A program made the translations under genes and the position numbers. From Nocardia sp. NBC_00508 (GTDB lineage: Bacteria; Actinomycetota; Actinomycetes; Mycobacteriales; Mycobacteriaceae), in NCBI RefSeq assembly GCF_036346875.1, contig NZ_CP107852.1, forward strand, positions 4,216,001 through 4,280,000: DNA of 64,000 nt, in the 5' to 3' direction. The notes under the pieces were generated by a model. The model had not been told where the DNA came from. It saw nothing but the letters and a program-made list of their open reading frames with translations, and ran no database searches. Below are positions 1 to 8,219 of the stretch, piece by piece (position 1 is the stretch's first letter; each line of letters begins with the position of its first letter).

Positions 1-1042
1 AGCGTGGCGCACTCCGCCCTGGGAGCTGACCGAGCGGGACGGACGCTGGTACGGGCGCGGCAGCGCCGATTGCAAGGGCAACATCGTCATGCATCTGACG
101 GCTTTGCGCGCGCTCCCGGACCTGCCGGTGGGGGTGACGCTGGTCGCGGAGGGCTCAGAGGAGCAGGGCAGCGGTGGACTGGAACGGTTCGTCGAGGCCA
201 ACCCGGATCTGCTGCGAGCGGACGCCATCGTGATCGGCGACTGCGGTAACTTCGCCGCCGGTGTGCCGACTCTCACCGAAACATTGCGTGGCAACGTCAA
301 TGTGGTGGTCACCATCGAAACCCTCGCCGGTCCGCTGCATTCCGGCATGTTCGGCGGCCCGGCCCCCGACGCGCTGGCCGCGCTGATCCAAGTGCTGGCC
401 TCGCTGCGCGACGAGCGTGGCAACACCACGATCGCCGGAGTGCCGGGCGACCAGGTCTGGCCCGGCGTGCAGTATCCGAGCGAGCAGTTCCACGCCGACG
501 CCGCCGTCCTGCGCGGCGTCGAACTCACCGGCGACGGCACCGTCGCCGACATGCTCTGGGCGCGACCGGCGCTGACCGTGCTCGGCATCGACGCTCCGCC
601 CGTGGTCGGTTCCGCCGCCGCGGTTCCTTCGATCGCCCGCGCCCGCCTCAACCTGCGCATTCCGCCGGGCACCGACCCCGCGCAGGCGTACCGCGCGCTC
701 GTTGCGCACCTCGACGCGCACACGCCGTGGCACGCCGAAGTAACCATCGAACTGGAAGGCATGGGAGCGCCGTTCCGGTCCCGCACCGGCGGACCGGCGC
801 ATGTCGCGATGGAGGCGGCGCTGTCCACGTCCTACGGACGCCCGGCGACCACCCAAGGGCAGGGCGGTTCGATACCGCTGTGCAATGTCTTCGCCGCGAC
901 CTACCCGGACGCGGAGATCATGCTGCTCGGCGTCGAGGAACCGAAATGCCTCATCCACGCGCCCAACGAGAGCGTCGACCCGAAGGAGATCGAACACATG
1001 GCGCTCGCCGAGGCGCTGTTCCTCGCGACCTACGCCGGGTAG
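1..1042 (+). CDS. M20-family dipeptidase, 5' end cut by the window
   Basis: The reading frame is open from base 2, so the start lies upstream of the window. The visible part begins just before a GRGSADCKGN segment, the zinc-binding and catalytic region of M20 dipeptidases (the Asp is a metal ligand). An acidic segment near EGSEEQGS follows, then the M20 dimerisation insert, and the tail HAPNESVDPKEIEH is typical of the family's C-terminal metal ligand. The family hydrolyses dipeptides or N-acyl amino acids in the cytosol with two zinc ions. The substrate cannot be told from sequence. The gene ends two bases before the convergent MBL gene. Confidence 0.88.
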   Translation, partial: AWRTPPWELTERDGRWYGRGSADCKGNIVMHLTALRALPDLPVGVTLVAEGSEEQGSGGLERFVEANPDLLRADAIVIGDCGNFAAGVPTLTETLRGNVNVVVTIETLAGPLHSGMFGGPAPDALAALIQVLASLRDERGNTTIAGVPGDQVWPGVQYPSEQFHADAAVLRGVELTGDGTVADMLWARPALTVLGIDAPPVVGSAAAVPSIARARLNLRIPPGTDPAQAYRALVAHLDAHTPWHAEVTIELEGMGAPFRSRTGGPAHVAMEAALSTSYGRPATTQGQGGSIPLCNVFAATYPDAEIMLLGVEEPKCLIHAPNESVDPKEIEHMALAEALFLATYAG

Positions 1043-1044
1043 CG

Positions 1045-1689
1045 CTACAGATCCGCGGCGTCCTCCGGCCTGAGCACCCGGAATTCGGTTCCGGCCGGCG
1101 CCATTTCGGTCAGGCGGCCGAAGTAGATGCCCTGCGCCTCGGGCTGGATGATGCCGAAGTGTATGGGCAGCGCGACACGCGGACCGACCGCGCGCAGATA
1201 ATCGACGGCCTCGCTGATCCGCATCCACGGTGCGGCGGCCGGGGCGGCCAGCACGCCGACCGGGACCGGCGGCACCCACAGCGAGTCACCCGGGTGCACG
1301 AGCCGGGCCGGGTCGTCCGGGGTGCCCAGCTGGAAGACGGTGTTGTCGATCACGGGTATCTCCGGGTGGATGACGGCGTGCCTGCCGCCGCCCCCGGTGA
1401 TCTGGAGATCGCCGAGCCTCAACACGTTGCCCGCGCGTACCGGCTCCCACGGCTCGCCGCGCTGCTGAGCCGTCTGCGGATCCGACAGCAACCGTGCGGC
1501 TGGATTGGCCTCGATGAGCGCGTCGATACGGTTCGGGTCGATATGGTCGGGATGCTGATGGGTGACCGCGATCGCGTCCAGGCCGGTGAGGCCCTCGAAG
1601 CCGTGCGAGAAGGTGCCCGGGTCGAACAGGATCTTCTTGCCGTGCAGCTCGACGAGGAGGCAGGAATGACCGAAGTGGGCTATGCGCAT
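1045..1689 (-). CDS. MBL-fold metal-dependent hydrolase (UlaG-like)
   Basis: A 214-residue metallo-beta-lactamase-fold protein. The HxHxDH motif is HQHPDH at residues 44-49. The N-terminal MRIAHFGHSCLLVE strand with a conserved His-Ser is typical of the UlaG-like branch. A late His (LPIHFG) would be the remaining metal ligand. No signal peptide is visible, so it is probably cytosolic. The substrate is unknown; UlaG relatives include lactonases, N-acyl hydrolases and phosphodiesterases. It is convergent with the M20 gene and divergent from purS, whose start is 131 bp away. Confidence 0.85.
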   Translation of the reverse strand: MRIAHFGHSCLLVELHGKKILFDPGTFSHGFEGLTGLDAIAVTHQHPDHIDPNRIDALIEANPAARLLSDPQTAQQRGEPWEPVRAGNVLRLGDLQITGGGGRHAVIHPEIPVIDNTVFQLGTPDDPARLVHPGDSLWVPPVPVGVLAAPAAAPWMRISEAVDYLRAVGPRVALPIHFGIIQPEAQGIYFGRLTEMAPAGTEFRVLRPEDAADL

Positions 1690-1820
1690 CCCGCCATGCT
1701 ATCGACGAGAGGTGTGTTCTCGCCGACATCGCCGCGGCTTGGCCGACCCCCGCGGATGCCGCGTCCGACCAGCACAACTACGCTGCTGAGGTAACCCCAC
1801 AACCACATGAGGAGCAACGC

Positions 1821-2057
1821 GTGGCACGAGTCGTGGTCGAGGTGATGCCGAAGGCCGAGATCCTGGATCCGCAGGGGCAGGCCATCGTCGGCGCGCTCCC
1901 GCGTCTGGGATTCGAGGGCGTCTCGGATGTGCGGCAGGGCAAGCGATTCGAACTCGACGTCGACGACAGCGTCGACGACGCGGCGCTGGAGCAGATCGCC
2001 GAATCGCTGCTGTGCAACACCGTGATCGAGGAGTGGAAGGTGGTTCGCGTCTCATGA
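1821..2057 (+). CDS. purS: phosphoribosylformylglycinamidine synthase subunit PurS
   Basis: A small 78-residue protein with the PurS pattern: a first strand MARVVVEVMPK, the sequence ILDPQGQAI, and ending EEWKVVRVS. PurS bridges PurL and PurQ in the FGAM synthase complex, step 4 of purine synthesis. The GTG start at 1821 is chosen because AGGAG lies a few bases upstream. The stop overlaps the purQ start (ATGA), so the two are translationally coupled. The third subunit, PurL, is encoded at 8220, 5.5 kb away. Confidence 0.95.
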   Translation: MARVVVEVMPKAEILDPQGQAIVGALPRLGFEGVSDVRQGKRFELDVDDSVDDAALEQIAESLLCNTVIEEWKVVRVS

Positions 2058-2731
2058 CCGCGCGGATCGGGGTCATTACCTTTCCCGGCACGCTCGATGA
2101 CGTCGACGCGGCTCGGGCGGTGCGCATGGCCGGGGCCGAGGCGGTCAGCCTGTGGCATGCCGACGCCGACCTGAAGAAGGTCGACGCGGTGATCGTGCCC
2201 GGAGGCTTCTCCTACGGCGACTATCTGCGGGCGGGCGCCATCGCCCGATTCGCCCCTGCGATGGGCGAAGTCGTGCGCGCGGCCGGTGCCGGTCTACCGG
2301 TGCTGGGGATTTGCAACGGCTTCCAGGTGCTGTGCGAGGCTGGGTTGCTGCCCGGCGCGCTGACCCGTAACGAGGGCCTGCACTTCATCTGCCGGGACGA
2401 ATGGTTGACCGTGGAGTCGGTTTCCACGGCGTGGACTTCCCGTTTCGAGAAGGGCGCGCAAATCCTCGTCCCGCTCAAGTCCGGCGAGGGCCGTTACCAG
2501 GCCTCGGCCGCCGTGCTGGACGAGTTGGAGGGTGAGGGCCGGGTGGTCTTCCGTTACGCGGGCGGCAATCCGAACGGCTCGCAGCGCGGTATCGCGGGCA
2601 TCGCCTCCACCAACGGTCGCGTCGTCGGTCTGATGCCGCATCCCGAACACGCCACCGAGCCCTTGACCGGCCCCAGCGACGACGGCTTGGGTCTGTTTCT
2701 CTCGGTGCTGGACACTTTGGTCTCCGCCTGA
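2054..2731 (+). CDS. purQ: phosphoribosylformylglycinamidine synthase subunit PurQ (glutaminase)
   Basis: A 225-residue class I glutamine amidotransferase that supplies ammonia to PurL. The nucleophile is Cys87 in GICNGFQVL. The GGFSYGDYLRAG loop is the PurQ oxyanion-strand region, and MPHPEH near the C-terminus holds the catalytic His and Glu. The ATG at 2054 overlaps the purS stop. The gene ends with TGA at 2729-2731, and the same frame stays open for another 525 bases into the RyR-domain protein, which is unusual. Confidence 0.96.
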   Translation: MTARIGVITFPGTLDDVDAARAVRMAGAEAVSLWHADADLKKVDAVIVPGGFSYGDYLRAGAIARFAPAMGEVVRAAGAGLPVLGICNGFQVLCEAGLLPGALTRNEGLHFICRDEWLTVESVSTAWTSRFEKGAQILVPLKSGEGRYQASAAVLDELEGEGRVVFRYAGGNPNGSQRGIAGIASTNGRVVGLMPHPEHATEPLTGPSDDGLGLFLSVLDTLVSA

Positions 2732-2809
2732 GACGTCAACGCCATCAGTGGACACCCGCACCAGGCCTCGGCTACGGAACTTCGGTGGCTGGAGTCGCGC
2801 TCGGATGAG

Positions 2810-3256
2810 TTGAACGAGGAATTGGCGTCCCGGTTACACCAGTTGTGGCGGGAGGGCCGTCGGCGCAGCGACGGTTCATGTCGACCTCGGCTCAAGCGAA
2901 CCACCGATCCGGAGTGGATCGCGGCGCGCGGCGGCATCGATCGGGTGGATATCGCGAACACTCGCTTTCGCTGGCTGCCCAAAGACTTTCAGCGAGAGAA
3001 CATCGCGTCGGCGCAGGTCGCGATGTCGCTCGTGCTTTCGGCGCTGCGGGCAGGGCACGATCTGATCAGCGCCGATTTCGTCGAGGACGCCAGCGATGTG
3101 GTCCACATAGCGTGGCTGGATCGCAACCGTGCGTGGGCGGAGCCGGAGCAGCTACCGCCGTACCGCGACCTCTCGGAAGCGGAGAAAGAAAAGGACCGGG
3201 TGGTCGTTCGAGCAGCGGTGGACCTGGTCGTGGCGCAACTCGGCCGCGCGCGGTAG
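2810..3256 (+). CDS. RyR-domain-like hypothetical protein
   Basis: About 148 residues. The C-terminal part has features of bacterial RyR (ryanodine-receptor-type repeat) domains: a Leu-Pro-x-Tyr-Arg-Asp-Leu-Ser-Glu segment followed by EKEKDR, where the family has a proline-tyrosine-x-x-Leu-x-x-x-x-K-x-x-DR signature. The function of these domains in bacteria is not established. The start is uncertain. The frame is open back to the purQ stop and contains no ATG or GTG there. TTG at 2810 is the first conventional candidate and has only a weak GGA upstream. Coding-like sequence (HPHQASATELRWLES) precedes it. It is probably co-transcribed with purSQ. Confidence 0.7.
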   Translation: MNEELASRLHQLWREGRRRSDGSCRPRLKRTTDPEWIAARGGIDRVDIANTRFRWLPKDFQRENIASAQVAMSLVLSALRAGHDLISADFVEDASDVVHIAWLDRNRAWAEPEQLPPYRDLSEAEKEKDRVVVRAAVDLVVAQLGRAR

Positions 3257-3290
3257 CAGCGGACGGGTGCACCCTCGACCGAGATGCGGA

Positions 3291-4367
3291 TCAGGCGATG
3301 CGGTCGACGATGTCGAAACCGACGCCGTCGGCGCGGGCCAGGTAGCCGTGCTGGATCGCCTGGTTGCCGCGGAAACCCAGGAGCCCGCCCGGGGTTTCGA
3401 GGACCAAGCCCTGGTCGAGGGCGTCGAGAATCGCGGGCACCTCGAGCGACCCGACCCTCCGCGCGAGCGCGCCCAGGGTGTGGATGGCTTCGTAGGTAGC
3501 GTTGCTGAAGCTGGTGAGCGCGGGGGCGAAGTCGCCGTACCGCCTGCGGTAGCGGGCTCTCCGGTCGCGGCCGTCGGACGTCCGGTCGTCCAGGAAGAAG
3601 CTGGACGCCACATAGAGGTTCTGGTTGGCCTCCGGACCTGCCGCCAGCAACACGTTCTCGTCCACGGCCGGGCTGACTCGCAGCTGCGACGCGGCACGGC
3701 CGGTGGCGGCGTACTGCTGGTTGAATCGGGACACGTCCGCGCCGACCATCAGAATCACCACCGCGTCGGCCAGGTCCAGCGCCGGGTGGGTGAGGAAGCC
3801 GGAGAAGTCCGGCAGCCCCAGCGGGACGAACTGTTCGAGCACGATCGCGACCGGATCGGCCAGGCTGTCGCGAATCGCCTTGGCGGACTGGCGCGGCCAG
3901 ATGTAGTCGTTGCCGATGACGGCCCAGCGCCGCACGCCGTACTCACGTTCGAGCCAGTGCACGGCGGGCACGGTCTGCCCGGCCGGGTGCTCACCGAGCA
4001 TCAGTACGCCGGGTAGTTCGTCGGGGAGTCCCTCGTGGCTGGTGGCGTACAGGTAGGGCACCCGGCTGGCGCCGGCCAGGGCCACGGCTCGCCGGACCGC
4101 TGAGGTGTGCCAGCCGGTGATGGCGTGCACCATGCCGGTGGCCAGCAGCGCCGAGACCTCGGCGGCGACCTCGTGCGGTTGTCGTCCGCCGTCGATATTC
4201 GTGGTACGAATTTCTCGTCCCAGAATTCCCGCACCATAGTTGATTTCATCGACGGCAAGCGATATCGCGGCGTCGCAGGACGGCGCGATGATACCGCCCG
4301 GTCCCTGGAGCGGAACTATGTTGAGGATCTCGATCGTGCCCTCTGGGCTCTCCCCGAACGCTGGCAT
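3291..4367 (-). CDS. AmiC-like periplasmic-binding-fold ligand sensor (Peripla_BP_6)
   Basis: A 358-residue protein of the type I periplasmic-binding fold, close to the AmiC/FmdD/UrtA branch: LQGPGGIIAPSC near the N-terminus, then AAISLAVDEIN, GILGREI, and TGWHTSAVRRAV. It starts MPAFGESPEGTIEI with no signal peptide and no lipobox, so it is likely cytosolic, as AmiC is. No ABC permease or ATPase genes lie beside it. It is divergent from a MarR-type regulator with 50 bp between the starts. The inference is a ligand sensor for amides, urea or branched amino acids that works with that regulator. A degraded transporter component is the alternative. Confidence 0.78.
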   Translation of the reverse strand: MPAFGESPEGTIEILNIVPLQGPGGIIAPSCDAAISLAVDEINYGAGILGREIRTTNIDGGRQPHEVAAEVSALLATGMVHAITGWHTSAVRRAVALAGASRVPYLYATSHEGLPDELPGVLMLGEHPAGQTVPAVHWLEREYGVRRWAVIGNDYIWPRQSAKAIRDSLADPVAIVLEQFVPLGLPDFSGFLTHPALDLADAVVILMVGADVSRFNQQYAATGRAASQLRVSPAVDENVLLAAGPEANQNLYVASSFFLDDRTSDGRDRRARYRRRYGDFAPALTSFSNATYEAIHTLGALARRVGSLEVPAILDALDQGLVLETPGGLLGFRGNQAIQHGYLARADGVGFDIVDRIA

Positions 4368-4417
4368 TGGGTACTCTTCTTCTCGTTCGGGCGAAATTCA
4401 TGGCAGGCAGGAAATAA

Positions 4418-4849
4418 ATGACGTCCATTGTAAGCGGAAATTCCACGCTACATGGCGCGTTGCGTGCCGCGGAGCGCGGTTGGGTGCGGCACTTGGACGC
4501 GGCGCTGTGCGCCAGGCAACTCTCGCCGGACCAGTGGTCGATGCTGTCGAATCTTTGTGGCGACGCGGGGATAACGATGACCGAATTGGCGGCCAAATCG
4601 CAGCTCGCGCCGTCGTCGGCCACCAGGCACGCGGACTATCTGGCCGAACGCGGCCTGATCTTCCGGCTCGCCGCGCAGGACGATCGACGGCGTGTCCTGA
4701 TCGGGCTGAGCAGGCTCGGGGCCGACTTGGTCGCCGAGGTACGCGCGGAAGAGGCGCACGCCGAGCAGGAGCTGCGGGGGCGAATCGGAGCGCGCCGATA
4801 TACCGAACTCATGCGATTGCTCGATCTGGTTTCGATCGCGTCGGAGTAA
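4418..4849 (+). CDS. MarR-family transcriptional regulator
   Basis: A 143-residue winged-helix protein. The helix-turn-helix lies around GITMTELAAKSQLAPSSATR (about residues 50-70), and the wing carries the DDRRRVLIGLS sequence typical of MarR. The long N- and C-terminal helices for dimerisation are present. The short divergent spacer with the AmiC-like gene suggests it controls that gene and itself. No clear palindrome was recognised in the 50-bp spacer. The ligand is unknown. Confidence 0.87.
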   Translation: MTSIVSGNSTLHGALRAAERGWVRHLDAALCARQLSPDQWSMLSNLCGDAGITMTELAAKSQLAPSSATRHADYLAERGLIFRLAAQDDRRRVLIGLSRLGADLVAEVRAEEAHAEQELRGRIGARRYTELMRLLDLVSIASE

Positions 4850-5002
4850 TACTCCGGAGTACAAGATATTCATCCGATGAATGCCGCGAACATCCGATTC
4901 GTCTGGTCGTCTAACCATTCTGGCTGTTATGTTCCAATCGGAATCGGCGCGGCCGACGGAGTATTCACACCGCGCGGTTACCTGGAGAATGTGGTATCGG
5001 CG
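4850..5002. other. intergenic stretch before the tandem repeat
   Basis: This stretch is less GC-rich than its surroundings, with runs such as TACAAGATATTCATCC. No gene or RNA could be supported here. Confidence 0.5.
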
Positions 5003-5380
5003 GCCGGGCCGGTGTGGCGGAGGCTGAGGTCGTCGCAGAGGGGGTGCTGTGGGACGGAGTCCGTCTGAAGCCGTGCCGGGCGGGCGGAGGCTGAGGTTGC
5101 CGCAGAAGGGGTGCTGTGGGACGGAGTCCGTCTGAAGCCGTGCCGGGCGGGCGGAGGCTGAGGTTGCCGCAGAAGGGGTGCTGTGGGACGGAGTCCGTCT
5201 GAAGCCGTGCCGGGCGGGCGGAGGCTGAGGTTGCCGCAGAAGGGGTGCTGTGGGACGGAGTCCGTCTGAAGCCGTGCCGGGCGGGCGGAGGCTGAGGTTG
5301 CCGCAGAAGGGGTGCTGTGGGACGGAGTCCGTCCGAAGCCGCGCCGGACGAGCGAAGGCGAGGTCGCCGCCTAGGATCGC
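5003..5380. repeat. 67-bp tandem repeat, five full copies plus a decayed sixth
   Basis: Units start at 5003, 5070, 5137, 5204 and 5271, with a partial, diverged unit from 5338. The spacing is exactly 67 bp throughout. The inner copies are essentially identical and the first and last are diverged, as expected of recent internal expansion. Each unit contains the perfect hairpin GACGGA-G-TCCGTC. Because 67 is not a multiple of three, each copy shifts frame, so the repeat is not a coding repeat. The array ends four bases before the M18 start and so forms that gene's upstream region. Confidence 0.95.
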
Positions 5381-5384
5381 AGGC

Positions 5385-6683
5385 ATGCCCGTTTCCACCA
5401 CCGCAGCCACGGCCGCCGGGCTGTGCGCGTTCATCGATGCGTCTCCGTCACCGTTCCACGTCTGTCGGACGGTCGCCGCGGAATTGGACGCGCGCGGGTT
5501 CACCCGGCTCGCCGAATCGGAGCCCTGGCCCTCGGGCGGCCCGGGCAGGCACTACGTGGTGCGCGGCGGGTCGCTGGTCGCGTGGGCGACCGGAGAAGAT
5601 TCGAACGCGGCCCCGTTCCGTGTGGTCGGCGCGCACACCGACAGTCCCAACCTGCGCGTCAAGCAGCATCCGGACCTGAGCTCGGCAGGCTGGCAACTGG
5701 TCGGCCTGGAACCCTACGGCGGCGCGTGGCTGAACTCCTGGCTGGATCGCGAGCTCGGCGTCTCGGGGCGGTTGAGCGTGCGCGAGGGAAATGCGGTGCG
5801 CGAGCGGCTGGTTCGCATCGATGAACCGATCCTGCGGGTGCCACAGCTGGCCATCCACCTGTCCGAGGACCGCAAGGGCGTCACGCTGGATCCACAGAGG
5901 CACGTCAACGCGGTGTGGGGCGTCGGGTACGAGCCCGGCGCTTTCCTCGATTTCGTCGCCGCACGCGCCGAGGTCCAGCCGGGCGAGGTGCTCGGTTGGG
6001 AGCTGATGACCCACGATGTGACGCCGAGCAGGTTGGTCGGTCGGGACCAGGATCTGGTCAGTGCGCCGCGCCTGGACAACCAGGGCACCTGCTTCGCGGG
6101 GCTGCAAGCCTTTCTGGCCGCGATCGAGGAGCCGGGTGCGGCGGTTCCGGTGCTGGCCATGTTCGACCACGAAGAGGTCGGCAGCCAGTCCGACCGCGGC
6201 GCGCAGTCGGATCTGCTTCCCGCCGTGCTGGAGCGCGTCGTGCTCGCCCGCGGCGGCGGACGCGCCGATTACCTTGCCGCGCTGGCCGGTTCGGTGTGCG
6301 CGTCCGGTGATATGGCGCACGCGACGCATCCCAACTACCCGGAGCGGCACGAGCCGGCGCACCGGATCCAGGTGAACGGCGGGCCGGTGCTCAAAGTCAA
6401 CCAGAACCTGCGCTACGCCACCGACGCCACCGGTGCGGGCGCGTTCGCGCTGGCGTGCGCGCAGGCCGCAGTTCCGTTGCAGCGCTACGTGCATCGCGCC
6501 GATCTGCCCTGCGGCTCCACGATCGGGCCGATGACCGCGGCGCGCACCGGCATGCCGACCGTCGATGTCGGCGCGCCGCAACTGGCGATGCACTCGGCCC
6601 GCGAACTGATGGGTGCTGCCGACGTCCCGGCCTACGCCGCGGCGCTGGCCGCCTTCCTGACGCCCGAGACCACCGGGCGGTAG
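5385..6683 (+). CDS. M18-family aminopeptidase
   Basis: A 432-residue M18 aminopeptidase, which removes N-terminal residues from peptides in the cytosol using two zinc ions. Metal and catalytic motifs are visible: GAHTDSPNLRVK (His and Asp), RLDNQGTCF, MFDHEEVGSQSDRGA (catalytic and ligand Glu residues) and DMAHATHPNYPERH. Length fits the family (about 430). The ATG at 5385 is preceded by TAGGA. A longer frame reaching into the tandem repeat is rejected because it would encode repeat sequence. It is an ortholog of the mycobacterial gene once called pepC. Its last 52 bases overlap the convergent GT87 gene. Confidence 0.93.
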   Translation: MPVSTTAATAAGLCAFIDASPSPFHVCRTVAAELDARGFTRLAESEPWPSGGPGRHYVVRGGSLVAWATGEDSNAAPFRVVGAHTDSPNLRVKQHPDLSSAGWQLVGLEPYGGAWLNSWLDRELGVSGRLSVREGNAVRERLVRIDEPILRVPQLAIHLSEDRKGVTLDPQRHVNAVWGVGYEPGAFLDFVAARAEVQPGEVLGWELMTHDVTPSRLVGRDQDLVSAPRLDNQGTCFAGLQAFLAAIEEPGAAVPVLAMFDHEEVGSQSDRGAQSDLLPAVLERVVLARGGGRADYLAALAGSVCASGDMAHATHPNYPERHEPAHRIQVNGGPVLKVNQNLRYATDATGAGAFALACAQAAVPLQRYVHRADLPCGSTIGPMTAARTGMPTVDVGAPQLAMHSARELMGAADVPAYAAALAAFLTPETTGR

Positions 6684-7945
6684 GTGGCGACCGCTACGAC
6701 GAACACCGCGAATGTGGCCAGCACGTAACTGCTTCCGATGACTTGCTGCCACCAGGCCCACTCCAGTTCGCGGTCGCGCGAGTGCGGCAACAGCCAGTGC
6801 GGACCGATCAGGAACAGCACGGTGCCCGCCGCGACCACGCCGATCAGCCGCGGGCTGCGCGCGCCACGCACCATCAGGTCGGCGGTGAGCACCAGCGCGG
6901 GCGCGATCCACACCCAGTGATGCGACCAGGACACCGGCGACACCAGAAGAATCGCGGCGGCGTTCACCAGCAGCGCCGCGACGGTCGCGCCCGCGTCGAT
7001 CAGCCTGCGCATCCACACCGCGGCGAGCGCGACGGCGACCAGCGACAAAGCGATCCACAGCACCGTGGCCACCGAATCATCGACGCCGAGACGGTACGTC
7101 ATGCCCTTGATGGACTGGTTGCCCGCGAAATAGGGCGGGCCGATCCGGCCGGTGTCGGCGAGTGTGCTGAACCAGTAGTCCACGGAATCGCTGGGAAACA
7201 GCAGGAATCCGAGACCGACCGCCGCGATCGTGGAGACCACCAGCGTGCCGACGGCCTTCCAGTCTTTGCGCAGGAGGAAGTACAGCAGGTAACCGGCCGG
7301 GATCAGCTTTACCGACACCGCGATGCCGATCAGCATGCCGCGCGGCCAGAACGGCTTGCGCACCAGGCAATCCAGCGTGATGGCAGCCATCAGCACCAGG
7401 TTGACCTGGCCGAAGCCGAAGGTCTGGCGGATCGGCTCGAAGAACTGCGCCACCGCGACCGCGCCGATCACCAGGGTGAGCACGGTCAGCCGGGACAACT
7501 CGGGACGCAGGCGCACCAGCACCAACCAGACGGCGATACCCAGGCTCGCTATGGATGTGGCGGTCACCAGCGCCTCGGCGAGGGTGAGCGGCATCAGGGC
7601 CAGCGGCGCGAAGAACAGCGCGGCCAGCGGCGGATAGGTGAACGGCAGCCCGATGCCCTCCACCGGCGGCATCGGACCGTACAGTTCGCCGCCGTCCAAC
7701 CAGACCCGGGCGCCGTTGCGGTACACCTGTAGATCGATGTAGCCATGCCACCAGTGCGCCAGCAGCGACACGATCGCCGACACCGCGAACAGCGCGATGG
7801 CAGCAACCAGCCAGCGCACTTGCGGCGATGACAGGCTCTGCGGTGCGCTACCTGGCGCGGCTCCGGAATCTTCGCTCCGGGATCGCGCGACGTCCGTGGC
7901 GACCGAACGCCCATCGGGATTCGCGACCCCCGATCCTTCGTTCAC
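6632..7945 (-). CDS. GT87-family polyprenol-phosphate-mannose-dependent mannosyltransferase
   Basis: About 437 residues with roughly ten hydrophobic helices, a GT-C glycosyltransferase of the DUF2029/GT87 family that includes mycobacterial PimE. After the first helix, HGYIDLQVYRNGARVW carries the external Asp expected of the active-site loop. GLPFTYPPLAAL, FGQVN and SWSHHW are other family blocks. It probably adds mannose from polyprenol-phosphate-mannose to a lipoglycan on the outer face of the membrane; Ppm synthase at 59474 would supply the donor. The start is uncertain: GTG at 7945 is chosen, without a strong ribosome site. The longer open frame would run into purL. Confidence 0.82.
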   Translation of the reverse strand: MNEGSGVANPDGRSVATDVARSRSEDSGAAPGSAPQSLSSPQVRWLVAAIALFAVSAIVSLLAHWWHGYIDLQVYRNGARVWLDGGELYGPMPPVEGIGLPFTYPPLAALFFAPLALMPLTLAEALVTATSIASLGIAVWLVLVRLRPELSRLTVLTLVIGAVAVAQFFEPIRQTFGFGQVNLVLMAAITLDCLVRKPFWPRGMLIGIAVSVKLIPAGYLLYFLLRKDWKAVGTLVVSTIAAVGLGFLLFPSDSVDYWFSTLADTGRIGPPYFAGNQSIKGMTYRLGVDDSVATVLWIALSLVAVALAAVWMRRLIDAGATVAALLVNAAAILLVSPVSWSHHWVWIAPALVLTADLMVRGARSPRLIGVVAAGTVLFLIGPHWLLPHSRDRELEWAWWQQVIGSSYVLATFAVFVVAVATYRPVVSGVRKAASAAA

Positions 7946-8219
7946 CGGCTCAGAGTAGCCGGTGCGCGCGGCGGCTCGGCTGGTCGACCCGGGTGGCGAT
8001 ATCGCACGTGGGACCGCATCCCGCGGACCCGCTCTCGCATTCGCGGGCACCCCCGTGGCGGCCTCAGCTGCGTGGCCCGTACCCACTGCCTTTAGACTTA
8101 CACCCAGGCATCTCGCCGCAACCCAGTGACAACGTTCGTCGCTTCGCTGAGTTCGCCCAACCCGCCGGCTCCGCCGGCTTGCCGACCCTCCTGCCCGGCC
8201 GAAAGGACCCTGGTACTCC

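Noticed and set aside
4448..5503. 351-aa minus-strand open frame across the tandem repeat
   Set aside because: Its sequence is frame-shifted copies of the 67-bp repeat (SLRPPGTASDGLRP...) and antisense of the MarR gene; no ribosome site or family likeness.
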